The position numbers were made by a program, and so were the translations under genes. 64,000 bases of DNA, taken from Pseudomonas cerasi. Its GTDB lineage: Bacteria > Pseudomonadota > Gammaproteobacteria > Pseudomonadales > Pseudomonadaceae. Positions 50,595-59,364 of the stretch are shown here, piece by piece. Positions within the stretch are counted from its first letter, which is position 1. Each line of letters opens with the position of its first letter. The notes under the pieces are model-generated. The model ran no database searches, was not told where the DNA came from, and saw nothing but the letters and a program-made list of their open reading frames with translations. The stretch is taken from the NCBI RefSeq assembly GCF_900074915.1, contig NZ_LT222319.1, forward strand, positions 3,815,001 to 3,879,000. Reading direction: 5' to 3'.

Positions 50595-51197
50595 TCAGTC
50601 CAGCATACCGATATAACCCGGCTGTGCCTTGACCCGATCCAGCCAACGGCGGATCCCGGTATAGGGTGCCAGATCGAAACCACCCTGATGCGCGACGTGG
50701 GTGTAGGCATACAAGGCAATGTCGGCGATGGAGAAATTCTCGCCGACCAGAAACGGCGTACGGTCGAGCTGCTGCTCCATGACCGCCAGTGCGCGATAGC
50801 CGGCTTTCTGCATGGCGCGATACTCGGTCATGCGTTCAGCCGGCAAGCCCAGGTAGAACTGGATGAAACGGGCCACCGCGACCGACGGCTCATGGCTGTA
50901 CTGTTCGAAGAACTGCCATTGCAGCACCTGGGTGCGCAACCTCGGTTCGCTTGGCAGGTACGAAGAGCCGTCAGCCAGAAAGTTGAGAATCGCGTTGGAC
51001 TCCCACAGGCAAGTGCCATCCTCCAGCTCCAGCACCGGAATCTTGCCGTTGGGGTTCTTTTCCAGAAACGCCGGGGTCTGTGTTTCGCCGTTGAGAATAT
51101 CGACCGGCACCCACTCGTACTCGCTGCCCAGCAGATTAAGCATCAGCTTGACCTTGTAGCAGTTGCCCGAGTTGTAATCGCCATAAACCTTGTACAT
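50595..51197 (-). CDS. Glutathione S-transferase
   Basis: 200 residues. An N-terminal thioredoxin-like domain (KVYGDYNSGNCYKVKLML; NPNGKIPVLE is the cis-Pro loop; WESNAILNFLA) is followed by an all-helical C-terminal domain (residues 88-200). It is a cytosolic GST of the bacterial or theta-like type. The likely catalytic residue is Ser or Tyr near residue 8. It lies between an aminotransferase gene (39 bases upstream) and the LprI gene, all on the minus strand. Confidence 0.85.
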   Translation of the reverse strand: MYKVYGDYNSGNCYKVKLMLNLLGSEYEWVPVDILNGETQTPAFLEKNPNGKIPVLELEDGTCLWESNAILNFLADGSSYLPSEPRLRTQVLQWQFFEQYSHEPSVAVARFIQFYLGLPAERMTEYRAMQKAGYRALAVMEQQLDRTPFLVGENFSIADIALYAYTHVAHQGGFDLAPYTGIRRWLDRVKAQPGYIGMLD

Positions 51198-51236
51198 CAG
51201 ACTGCTCCCTTGCTGCGTCTATGTTGACGTCTTGAA

Positions 51237-52403
51237 TCAGGCGGCTTGCAGAAGGTGTGCTGCGCGGACCACCGACGCCAGACGTTTTATACCCTCATCG
51301 AGCCGTGCAGGGTCGATATGGCTGAAATTGAGCCGCAAGTGACCGTGATTGGCGTCCGGATCGGCGAAAAAAGGTTCGCCCGGCATGAACGCCACATCGT
51401 GCGCCAGCGCTGCATCCAGCAAGGTGCGCGTATCCAGCGGCTGCTTCAGCGTCAACCAGAAGAACAGTCCGCCTTGCGGGCTGTTCCAGGTGGCCAGGTC
51501 TGAAAAATGCGTTTGCAAGGCACTCTCGAACGCATCACGACGGCCCCGGTAAAACTCGCACAGCGTCACCAGATGCTCACGATAGTGCTCAGTACCAATC
51601 CACTGCAAGGCCTGCCACTGGCCGAGGCGATTGGTATGCAGATCGGCCGACTGCTTCAGACGCAGCAAGTGCGGAAACAGATCGGGGCTGGCGATCAGAT
51701 AACCCACCCGCAGGCCTGGCAGCAGTGTCTTGGAAACCGTGCCGGTATAAATCCAGCTGGCCGTTTTCAGACTGCTGACAATCGGCCTGGCACTGCCGCC
51801 GTCAAAACTCAGTTCACGGTACGGTTCGTCCTCGATCAACGTGACACCGAACTCATCGAGCAAGGCCGCAACGGCATCGCGACTGGCCTGGCTGTAGCGC
51901 ACCGCCGAGGGGTTCTCGAACGTCGGGATGAGGTAGGCGAAGGCTGGTTTGTGCTGTTCCAGACGCTGACGCATGGCAAGCAGGTCCGGGCCATCGGCCT
52001 GCAACGGCACGGTGATGCAGTCGGCGCCGAACAGCTGGAATATCTGCAACGCCGCCAGATAGGTGGGCGCCTCGAGGAGAATTTCGGTGCCTTTGTCGAT
52101 ATACAGCTTGGCGGCCAGGTCCAGTGTCTGCTGAGAACCACTGACCACCATTACCTGACGGGCGTCGCAGTCGATACCCAGAGCGCGGGCATCGGCGGCC
52201 AGCGCTTCACGCAGCGCAGGTTCGCCCTCGCTCATGCCGTACTGACCCAGCGCAACAGGCATGTCGGCCCACTCCACTTTGGGCAGCATTGACTCGGCGG
52301 GCAGACCACCGGCGAACGACATCACTTCCGGGCGCTGAGCGGCGGCGAGGATCTCGCGAATCAGAGAACTTTTCAGACGGGAAACGCGTTCGGAGAAAGC
52401 CAT
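51237..52403 (-). CDS. PLP-dependent class I/II aminotransferase
   Basis: 388 residues of the fold-type I aminotransferase family. The cofactor Lys is in TGTVSKTLLPGLRVGYL. The fold looks like LysN/2-aminoadipate or kynurenine-type transaminases (SFAGGLPAESMLP at the start). The start at 52403 is the family start; earlier codons are divergent-promoter sequence. It is divergently transcribed from the MarR-type gene, whose product probably controls it. The amino donor and substrate cannot be told. Confidence 0.85.
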   Translation of the reverse strand: MAFSERVSRLKSSLIREILAAAQRPEVMSFAGGLPAESMLPKVEWADMPVALGQYGMSEGEPALREALAADARALGIDCDARQVMVVSGSQQTLDLAAKLYIDKGTEILLEAPTYLAALQIFQLFGADCITVPLQADGPDLLAMRQRLEQHKPAFAYLIPTFENPSAVRYSQASRDAVAALLDEFGVTLIEDEPYRELSFDGGSARPIVSSLKTASWIYTGTVSKTLLPGLRVGYLIASPDLFPHLLRLKQSADLHTNRLGQWQALQWIGTEHYREHLVTLCEFYRGRRDAFESALQTHFSDLATWNSPQGGLFFWLTLKQPLDTRTLLDAALAHDVAFMPGEPFFADPDANHGHLRLNFSHIDPARLDEGIKRLASVVRAAHLLQAA

Positions 52404-52433
52404 GGCAGTTACCTGTAGCCGAGACAATTGGAA

Positions 52434-52484
52434 ATACGTCAAACTGGTTGACTCAAATTACGACGATCAACCCGGATACGTCAA
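52434..52484. promoter_or_regulatory. Repeat-rich divergent promoter of aminotransferase and MarR genes
   Basis: The 82-base spacer contains ATACGTCAA twice as direct repeats (52434-52442 and 52476-52484, exactly 42 bases apart, four helical turns) and an inverted GGTTGA-15nt-TCAACC (52446-52472). These are plausible binding sites of the neighbouring MarR-type regulator. Confidence 0.5.
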
Positions 52485-52485
52485 C

Positions 52486-52956
52486 ATGCTTGACCTTAAA
52501 AAACCTGCCAATCAACAAATGGCCATGGAAGCGTTCTTCTTCGGCTATCAGGCATTCACTGCCAAGGCTGATGAAATGCTGGCCAGACGCGGCTTCAGTC
52601 GCGTGCACCAGCGCATCGTATTTTTCATCGCCCGTTACCCCGGCCTGAGCGTCAAGGAGCTGCTCACCGTATTGGGCGTCAGCAAACAGGCCCTCAATGC
52701 CCCGCTACGTCAGCTGATCGCCATGAATCTGGTGCACAGCGCTGCCCCCGAAAATGACAAGCGCAAACGACTGCTGGGCCTCACCGATGAAGGCGCCCTC
52801 TTTGAACAGGGCTTGCGCCGCGAACAGGTCAAACTGCTGCAGCGGGTGTTCGCCGAAGCAGGTCAGGATGCCGTGGATGGCTGGCTGACGGTCAATCGGG
52901 CGCTGGGGCAGACCCTGCAATCCGGCGCCTGTCCGGCCGGGGCTGACGCCGAGTAA
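52486..52956 (+). CDS. MarR-family transcriptional regulator
   Basis: 156 residues. A winged helix is centred on ELLTVLGVSKQALNAPLRQLIAMNLV (about residues 62-90), followed by the DKRKRLLGLTDEG wing and helices at the C-terminus. The start at 52486 is chosen by family length; 28 upstream in-frame codons run through the repeat region. MarR proteins repress divergent genes and release DNA on binding phenolic or other small ligands. It likely controls itself and the divergent aminotransferase gene. Confidence 0.82.
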   Translation: MLDLKKPANQQMAMEAFFFGYQAFTAKADEMLARRGFSRVHQRIVFFIARYPGLSVKELLTVLGVSKQALNAPLRQLIAMNLVHSAAPENDKRKRLLGLTDEGALFEQGLRREQVKLLQRVFAEAGQDAVDGWLTVNRALGQTLQSGACPAGADAE

Positions 52957-53072
52957 ACGCCACGGCTGCAACTGTGCTGGCGTTTACTCATGTCGCTGTA
53001 TTGCAAGGCGCAGCAGCCATGCGTTTAGGCTTGGCGCACTTTGCTACCTGCCCGTTTCAAGGAACGCCCAGC

Positions 53073-54266
53073 ATGAACCAATCCCTGAAGGTGCCATTGC
53101 GCCCGCTGACAGACTCATCGCCGTCGGCGGTGGTTGCCGGTTTCATCGCCATGATGACCGGCTGCACCAGTTGGCTGGTGTTGATTTTCCAGGCGGGCCA
53201 GGCGGCAGGGCTGAGCAGCGTGCAGATTTCATCGTGGCTGTGGGCGCTGTTCATGGGCATGGCGGTGTGCAGCATCGGCCTCTCGCTGCGCTACCGCATG
53301 CCAATTACCGTGGCGTGGTCGACACCCGGCGCCGCACTGCTGATCACCAGCCTGGGCGGCGTCAGCTACCCGCAGGCCATTGGCGCGTTCATCACCAGCG
53401 CGCTGCTGGTGATTCTGTGCGGGGTGACCGGCAGTTTCGAGCGCATCGTGCGGCGTCTGCCGGCGTCGCTGGCTGAGGCCTTGCTGGCAGGGATTCTGTT
53501 CCGGATCGGCAGTGAGATCTTTATTGCCGCACAGCATCACACCAGCCTGGTAATGGGCATGTTTTTCACTTACCTGCTGGTCAAGCGCCTGTCGCCGCGC
53601 TACTCGGTGCTGCTCGCGCTGCTGGTCGGTATCGGCATCTCTGGCATGCTGGGTTTGCTGAACTTTGACGGCCTGGCGCTGGAAGTCGCCATACCGGTCT
53701 GGACCACCCCGGAGTTTTCATGGGCAGCGACAGTGAGCATTGGCATCCCGCTGTTCGTGGTGGCCGTGACCTCGCAGAACATGCCGGGTGTGGCCGTGTT
53801 GCGAGCCGACGGCTACTTCCCGCCTGTTTCGCCGCTGATATCGGTGACAGGCTTTGCCTCATTGCTCACGGCACCGTTTGGCTGCCACGGGATCAATCTG
53901 GCCGCGATCAGTGCCGCCATCTGTACCAGCCCTCATGCGCACGAGGACAAGTCCAAACGCTATACAGCGGCGATCTGGTGCGGGATTTTCTATGCGATAG
54001 CCGGCATTTTCGGTGCCACCCTGGCGGGTCTGTTCAGTGCGTTCCCCAAGGAACTGATGCTCTCGATTGCCGCGCTGGCGCTGCTCGGGTCGATCACCAA
54101 TGGCCTGACCGTTGCGATGGCCGAACCAAGGGAACGCGAACCCGCCTTGATCACCTTCATGGTAACCGCCTCGGGACTCACGCTGTTTTCCATAGGCTCG
54201 GCATTCTGGGGCATCGTCGCGGGTTTGCTGACCTTGCTGATCCTGAACACACGCAAGGCCGATTAG
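53073..54266 (+). CDS. benE: BenE-family benzoate/H+ symporter
   Basis: 397 residues with 11-12 hydrophobic spans. The family signature region reads FAMMTGCTSWLVLIFQAG-like near the start and WSTPGAALLITSLGG in span 3; ATFGCHGINLAAISAAIC-like sequence occurs in the middle. BenE-type proteins import benzoate with protons. No ben catabolic gene adjoins, so benzoate as cargo is the family assumption only. It is convergent with the LD-carboxypeptidase gene. Confidence 0.82.
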   Translation: MNQSLKVPLRPLTDSSPSAVVAGFIAMMTGCTSWLVLIFQAGQAAGLSSVQISSWLWALFMGMAVCSIGLSLRYRMPITVAWSTPGAALLITSLGGVSYPQAIGAFITSALLVILCGVTGSFERIVRRLPASLAEALLAGILFRIGSEIFIAAQHHTSLVMGMFFTYLLVKRLSPRYSVLLALLVGIGISGMLGLLNFDGLALEVAIPVWTTPEFSWAATVSIGIPLFVVAVTSQNMPGVAVLRADGYFPPVSPLISVTGFASLLTAPFGCHGINLAAISAAICTSPHAHEDKSKRYTAAIWCGIFYAIAGIFGATLAGLFSAFPKELMLSIAALALLGSITNGLTVAMAEPREREPALITFMVTASGLTLFSIGSAFWGIVAGLLTLLILNTRKAD

Positions 54267-54292
54267 GCCAACCGCTGGCAGCGCGGCAGAGA

Positions 54293-55231
54293 TCAACTAC
54301 GCGCGGCAGCCGCTATCAGCAGGGTTCCGGCGTCGGCATCGAGTATCGCCTGGGTGCCCAGGGGCACTGCCTGATTGGGATCTCCATGCCCCACCGGCAG
54401 ACCGCCGAGCACCGGGATGCCGAGACTGCCCAGCCGCTCCAGCAGCACATCCGCGGGGCTGATGGTACGGCCAGTGTTTGGAGCAGGGGTAAATTCGCCG
54501 ACGGCAATGCCGGCCAGAGACGCAAGAATCCCGCAGTTGCCCAGGTGGGTGAGCATGCGGTCGACCCGGTAGGCGGGTTCGTTGACCTCTTCGATGAGCA
54601 GGATGGCGCCGCTCAGGTCAGGCATGAACGGCGTACCCACAGAGGTATCGAGGATGCACAGGTTGCCGCCCAACAGCAGGCCCTGTGCGCTGCCAGCGGT
54701 TCTGACCCTGGCCGTTGGCGAGGCCGGATCAGCCTTGAGCAGGACCGGCTCGGTGCTCATCAACACATGGCGCATACCGCTGACGAACAGACCGCCACGT
54801 TCCAGCTGCGAAGCGACCGGTCCATGAATGGTCGCCAGGCGCGCATGGTTCCACAGCGCACCGTGCAACGCGGTGATGTCAGAAAAGCCAGTCACCAGCT
54901 TGGGATCACGACGCACCGCGTCCATATCCACCTGCTGGACAATCCTTTGCACGCCATAGCCACCGCGAGTGCAGATGACCGCGCGGATTTCCGGGTCGGC
55001 CAGCGCGGCGTTGAGGTCGGCGAGCCGCTCTTCATCGGTCCCCGAATAGAACGAGTAGTTGCCCAGCGCATGCGGATAGACCCGCGGGCGCAGCCCCCAC
55101 CCCTCAAGTACCGCCACCGCCGCCTGGATCTTGCCGGGGTCCACAGGGCTTGCCGGAGAGACCAGTGCCACGGCGTCGCCAGCTCGCAGAGCCCGGGGGT
55201 GAAGAGTGTTTGAAGAGGTGGCAGGCATCAC
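54293..55231 (-). CDS. LD-carboxypeptidase (peptidase S66)
   Basis: 312 residues. S66 residues are visible: nucleophile Ser in TGFSDITALH, Glu in LIEEVNEPAYRVDRML and His in a C-terminal GLPVGHG segment. Enzymes of this type remove the terminal D-alanine of murein tetrapeptides (LdcA) or process microcin C (MccF). Either role fits; murein recycling is the default. No signal peptide, so cytoplasmic. Confidence 0.85.
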   Translation of the reverse strand: MMPATSSNTLHPRALRAGDAVALVSPASPVDPGKIQAAVAVLEGWGLRPRVYPHALGNYSFYSGTDEERLADLNAALADPEIRAVICTRGGYGVQRIVQQVDMDAVRRDPKLVTGFSDITALHGALWNHARLATIHGPVASQLERGGLFVSGMRHVLMSTEPVLLKADPASPTARVRTAGSAQGLLLGGNLCILDTSVGTPFMPDLSGAILLIEEVNEPAYRVDRMLTHLGNCGILASLAGIAVGEFTPAPNTGRTISPADVLLERLGSLGIPVLGGLPVGHGDPNQAVPLGTQAILDADAGTLLIAAAARS

Positions 55232-55265
55232 GGTCGTCCAAGCGTTGATCGAACTAGGAATCTAG

Positions 55266-55404
55266 GTTCTGTACGAAAAGTCGGCGAGCGAAGGTCAGGC
55301 AAGGCAAAAACAGGCGAGGAAGCGGAGTGTACGTGTTGTAAATGAGCATTCCGAGCCTGTGTTTAACGCAGCATCACCGAGCGCAGCCAATTTTCGTACA
55401 GAGC
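55266..55404. mobile_element. 139-bp MITE with CTAG target duplications
   Basis: The ends are 14-base inverted repeats, GTTCTGTACGAAAA and (complement of the right end) GCTCTGTACGAAAA, 13 of 14 identical. CTAG stands directly outside both ends (55262-55265 and 55405-55408). No transposase is encoded. The TSD and terminal sequence resemble IS5-group elements, so a non-autonomous relative is likely, but the parent element is not known from this window. Confidence 0.75.
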
Positions 55405-55408
55405 CTAG

Positions 55409-55602
55409 AGCACTGAGGGGGCGCGACTCAAGCCATATCCGTCATCAGCATGGCTCATCCGCAGATCCGTCTGAACGCCGGCGGCGCAACGGACTCCTAT
55501 CAATCACATGGATCAAACGGCACTCGCTGGGTGATCGCTTCTTGTCCGAATGGCGCGATGAGCGTTTGAATCCATTCTTGACCCTTTTCAGGAGACCCCG
55601 CC
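55409..55602. other. Spacer between the MITE and the CurA-type gene
   Basis: Together with the MITE this makes 371 bases without a gene. No other feature recognised. Confidence 0.4.
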
Positions 55603-56610
55603 ATGACCGATCTTTCCAACCGCCAGTTCCTGCTCGCCAAGCGCCCTTCGGGCGATGCGCGCCGTGAAGACTTCACCTATCAGGAAGTCCCGGTCAGCGC
55701 ACTTGCCGACGGGCAGATTCTGGTCAGGAGCAAATACCTGTCACTGGACCCGGCAATGCGTGGCTGGATGAATGACGGCAAATCCTACATTCCAGCCGTA
55801 AAGCTGGGCGAAGTAATGCGTGCCCTCGGCGTGGGTGAAGTAATTGAATCGAAAAACCCCAAGTTCGCCGTAGGTGACCATGTTCAGGGCGCCCTGGGCG
55901 TGCAGGACTACTTTGCTGGTGAACCGAAGGGTTTCTACACGGTGGACACGAACCTTGCGCCACTGCCCCTTTATCTGTCAGCACTGGGCATGACCGGCAT
56001 GACCGCCTACCTGGCGCTGCTGGACGTCGGCCAACCGAAAAGCGGTGACACCGTGGTGATTTCCGGTGCGGCAGGCGCTGTCGGCAGCGTGGCCGGGCAG
56101 ATCGCCAAGCTCAAGGGATGCCGGGTCGTCGGCATTGCGGGAGGCACGGAAAAATGCCGTCTGCTGACCGAGGAGCTGGGCTTTGACGCCGCCATCGACT
56201 ACAAATCCGAAGACGTCATGGACGGTCTGAAACGTTACTGCCCGGATGGCGTAAATGTGTACTTCGACAACGTCGGTGGCGACATCCTCGATGCGGCGCT
56301 CAGCCAACTGGCGGTCGGCGCGCGCGTGGTGATCTGTGGCGCCATCAGCCAGTACAACAGCACCAAGGCGATCAAAGGCCCGGCCAACTACATGTCGCTG
56401 CTGGTCAACCGTGCACGTATGGAAGGCTTCATCGTACTGGACCACCCGGAGCGCTTTGCAGAAGCGGGCCAGGTCATGGCCGGCTGGATCAAGGAAGGCA
56501 AGCTCAAGAGCAAGGAGCACATCGTGGAAGGCCTTGAGACGTTCCCGGAAACCTTCCAGATGCTGTTCAGCGGTGAGAATCAGGGCAAGCTGATCCTGAA
56601 AGTGGAATAA
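55603..56610 (+). CDS. NADP-dependent oxidoreductase, curcumin-reductase (CurA) type
   Basis: 335 residues of the medium-chain dehydrogenase fold without zinc ligands. It has the leukotriene-B4 dehydrogenase-type start (NRQFLLAKRPSGDAR), the LSLDPAMRGWM segment and the cofactor loop VISGAAGAVGS. It reduces the carbon-carbon double bond of enones using NADPH. The physiological substrate is not indicated by neighbours. GGAGACCCC precedes the ATG. Confidence 0.87.
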   Translation: MTDLSNRQFLLAKRPSGDARREDFTYQEVPVSALADGQILVRSKYLSLDPAMRGWMNDGKSYIPAVKLGEVMRALGVGEVIESKNPKFAVGDHVQGALGVQDYFAGEPKGFYTVDTNLAPLPLYLSALGMTGMTAYLALLDVGQPKSGDTVVISGAAGAVGSVAGQIAKLKGCRVVGIAGGTEKCRLLTEELGFDAAIDYKSEDVMDGLKRYCPDGVNVYFDNVGGDILDAALSQLAVGARVVICGAISQYNSTKAIKGPANYMSLLVNRARMEGFIVLDHPERFAEAGQVMAGWIKEGKLKSKEHIVEGLETFPETFQMLFSGENQGKLILKVE

Positions 56611-56687
56611 ACCCGCAGGGTTTTCGCAGCGTCACAGCCCTTCCCCACGATGCAGGTAAAGAGCCGTGACGCTACGAACCCATCCAC

Positions 56688-57386
56688 TCAAGCCAGCTCG
56701 GCAACCACCGCCGCCAGGGCCTTCGCCGGGTCAGCCGCTTGGCTGATCGGGCGGCCGATGACAAGGTAGTCGGAGCCTGCATCCAGTGCCTGACGAGGGG
56801 TCAGGATACGACGCTGGTCGTCGTGCGCACTGCCCGCCGGACGAATGCCGGGTGTCACCAGTTGCAATGACGGGTGAGCGGCTTTCAGAGCCTGCGCTTC
56901 CAGCGCCGAGCAGACCAGACCATCCATCCCGGCTTTCTCGGCCAGAGCAGCGAGGCGCAGCACCTGCACCTGCGGGTCGATGTCCAGGCCGATACCGGCC
57001 AGATCCTCACGTTCCATGCTGGTCAGAACGGTCACACCGATCAGCAGCGGCTGTGGGCCAGTGCGCTGCTCAAGCACTTCCCGACAGGCCGCCATCATGC
57101 GCAGGCCACCCGAGCAGTGCACGTTGACCATCCACACGCCCATCTCGGCCGCCGCCTTGACCGCCATTGCCGTGGTATTGGGGATGTCGTGAAATTTCAG
57201 ATCCAGAAACACCTCGAAGCCCCTGTGGCGCAGGGTCTCGACGATGTCGGCCGCGCAACTGGTGAACAGTTCCTTGCCAACTTTGACCCTGCACAGTTTG
57301 GGATCGAGCTGATCAGCCAGGCGCAAGGCGGCTTCGCGGGTCGGAAAATCCAGGGCGACGATGACAGGAGTCTGGCAGGCGGACAT
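56688..57386 (-). CDS. pyrF: Orotidine-5'-phosphate decarboxylase
   Basis: 232 residues. It converts orotidine monophosphate to uridine monophosphate, the last pyrimidine step. The catalytic set Asp-Lys-Asp is in the EVFLDLKFHDIPNT stretch (about residues 55-68), and GIRP and VIGRPIS near the C-terminus hold the phosphate. The start at 57386 fits family length; the earlier in-frame codons do not belong to it. Divergent from the permease gene. Confidence 0.94.
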   Translation of the reverse strand: MSACQTPVIVALDFPTREAALRLADQLDPKLCRVKVGKELFTSCAADIVETLRHRGFEVFLDLKFHDIPNTTAMAVKAAAEMGVWMVNVHCSGGLRMMAACREVLEQRTGPQPLLIGVTVLTSMEREDLAGIGLDIDPQVQVLRLAALAEKAGMDGLVCSALEAQALKAAHPSLQLVTPGIRPAGSAHDDQRRILTPRQALDAGSDYLVIGRPISQAADPAKALAAVVAELA

Positions 57387-57620
57387 GAGCGTGGTCTCAG
57401 GTAAGTCGAAATCGGCGCGCATTGTAGCTGAACCGGCGCACTGGCGGGACCCGTAGATCGGCATTTGCCCGAACAGCGTCCTGACACCTCTGAATTCCAT
57501 GCACCCCTGGCGGTCATCGCCGCACCAATCCGGACCAAAGCTTTACAACGAGTTGAATCGATTCACCCTGACGTTCTGTAAACGACCCGTTTTGAAGCAT
57601 CACGACACCAATGCGTGCAC

Positions 57621-57636
57621 TGGCACGGCCTCTGCA
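57621..57636 (+). promoter_or_regulatory. Sigma-54-type promoter of the permease gene
   Basis: TGGCAC-GGCCT-CTGCA has the GG-N10-GC spacing and one difference from the consensus. It is 41 bases before ATG 57678. Nitrogen-source-dependent control would suit an amine permease. Confidence 0.65.
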
Positions 57637-57677
57637 ACAGGATGTTTCAACGTTTATCGAATCCCAGGGAGAGAACA

Positions 57678-59042
57678 ATGAGCACACAACTCAAGCCGAC
57701 GCTCGGCACGATTCATTTATGGGGGATCGCGGTAGGGCTGGTGATTTCCGGCGAATACTTTGGCTGGAGCTACGGCTGGGGCGTCGCGGGTACGTTGGGC
57801 TTTTTGGTAACAGCCCTGATGGTTGCAACCATGTACACCTGTTTCATCTTCAGTTTTACCGAGCTCACCACTGCCATCCCCCACGCGGGCGGTCCGTTCG
57901 CCTACAGCCGTCGCGCCTTTGGCGAAAAAGGCGGACTGATCGCCGGCATGGCCACGCTGATCGAATTCGTCTTTGCGCCACCGGCGATTGCCATGGCGAT
58001 CGGTGCGTACCTCAACGTGCAATATCCGGGTCTTGACCCCAAGCATGCGGCAGTCGGCGCCTACATCGTGTTCATGGCGCTCAACATCGTGGGCGTGAAG
58101 CTCGCGGCAACCTTCGAGTTGGTGGTGTGCATTCTGGCCGTGGCCGAGTTGCTGGTGTTCATGGGCGTGGTTGCACCTGCGTTCAGCTTCAGCAACTTCG
58201 CCCTCAACGGCTGGGCCGGTTCGCAGACTTTCGGACCCGAAGCCATTGCCGGCATGTTCGCTGCCATTCCCTTCGCCATTTGGTTTTTTCTGGCCATCGA
58301 AGGCGCTGCAATGGCCGCCGAAGAAGCCAAGGACCCGAAACGTACCATCCCGAAGGCCTACATCAGCGGCATTCTGACCTTGGTGATACTGGCGATCGGC
58401 GTCATGCTGTTTGCCGGTGGCGTGGGTGACTGGCGCACCCTGGCCAACATCAACGATCCCCTGCCGCAAGCCATGAAAGCCGTGGTCGGTGACAGCTCCG
58501 GCTGGCTGCACATGCTGGTGTGGATCGGCCTGTTCGGCCTGGTCGCCAGCTTCCACGGGATCATCATGGGTTACTCGCGCCAGTTCTTCGCCCTTGCCCG
58601 CGCTGGCTACCTGCCCGCCTCGCTGGCCAGACTCTCGCGCTTCCAGACACCGCACCGGGCAATCATCGCCGGCGGCCTGATCGGCATCGCCGCGATCTAC
58701 AGCGACGGCCTGATCAACCTGAGCGGCATGACGCTGACCGCTGCGATGATCACCATGGCCGTGTTCGGCGCCATCGTCATGTACATCATGAGCATGCTCA
58801 GCCTGTTCAAACTGCGCAAGACCGAGCCTGACCTGGAGCGCACGTTCCGCGCACCCGGCTATCCAGTAGTGCCCGGCATCGCTCTGGCGCTGGCCGTCGT
58901 GTGCCTGGTGGCAATGGCCTGGTTCAACGCACTGATCGGCCTGATTTTCCTGGGCCTGATGGCCATCGGCTTTATCTACTTCAGTCTGACCGCCAAATCC
59001 CGTGCCGACGCGCCGACCGACGCGATGCTGACCGGGGAGTAA
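57678..59042 (+). CDS. eat: Ethanolamine-type amino acid/polyamine permease
   Basis: 454 residues with 12 spans of the APC superfamily. The start GTIHLWGIAVGLVISGEYFGW is the characteristic substrate-site helix 1 of Eat-type permeases, and GGPFAYSRRAFGEKGG follows in helix 2-3. It would import ethanolamine, which supplies carbon and nitrogen. Ethanolamine ammonia-lyase genes are not in the window. The sigma-54-type promoter supports nitrogen regulation. The symbol is tentative. Confidence 0.83.
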   Translation: MSTQLKPTLGTIHLWGIAVGLVISGEYFGWSYGWGVAGTLGFLVTALMVATMYTCFIFSFTELTTAIPHAGGPFAYSRRAFGEKGGLIAGMATLIEFVFAPPAIAMAIGAYLNVQYPGLDPKHAAVGAYIVFMALNIVGVKLAATFELVVCILAVAELLVFMGVVAPAFSFSNFALNGWAGSQTFGPEAIAGMFAAIPFAIWFFLAIEGAAMAAEEAKDPKRTIPKAYISGILTLVILAIGVMLFAGGVGDWRTLANINDPLPQAMKAVVGDSSGWLHMLVWIGLFGLVASFHGIIMGYSRQFFALARAGYLPASLARLSRFQTPHRAIIAGGLIGIAAIYSDGLINLSGMTLTAAMITMAVFGAIVMYIMSMLSLFKLRKTEPDLERTFRAPGYPVVPGIALALAVVCLVAMAWFNALIGLIFLGLMAIGFIYFSLTAKSRADAPTDAMLTGE

Positions 59043-59161
59043 TCACCGGAGTTCTTCGGGTTGCGGGCGAATGCTTTCGCACGCAACCCCTTCAAGGCGC
59101 ATACACTTGAACCATTGGGTAGCCGTGCTGCTCAAACCGGTATCACAACAAGGAGAGCGCT

Positions 59162-59329
59162 ATGCCCTGGTATGCCTGGTTAATTCTGCTCGTAGCCATT
59201 GGCTCGGTCGTCGGCGGTCTGATGATGCTGCGCGACACAGCCAAGAAACTGCCCCTCACTGAAGAACAGCTCAAGCGCGTCCACGAGCGCAACGCAGAAA
59301 TGGATGCCAAGGACGCCAAGGACCGCTAA
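59162..59329 (+). CDS. DUF2897-type small membrane protein
   Basis: 55 residues: one N-terminal span (YAWLILLVAIGSVVGGLMML) followed by a charged tail (KKLPLTEEQLKRVHERNAEM). The pattern fits DUF2897, a family of short Pseudomonas proteins of unknown function. A strong AAGGAGAG site is six bases from ATG. Confidence 0.7.
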   Translation: MPWYAWLILLVAIGSVVGGLMMLRDTAKKLPLTEEQLKRVHERNAEMDAKDAKDR

Positions 59330-59364
59330 GTGCCTCCGGGTGGCAGGCGGACACCTGCCACCCG

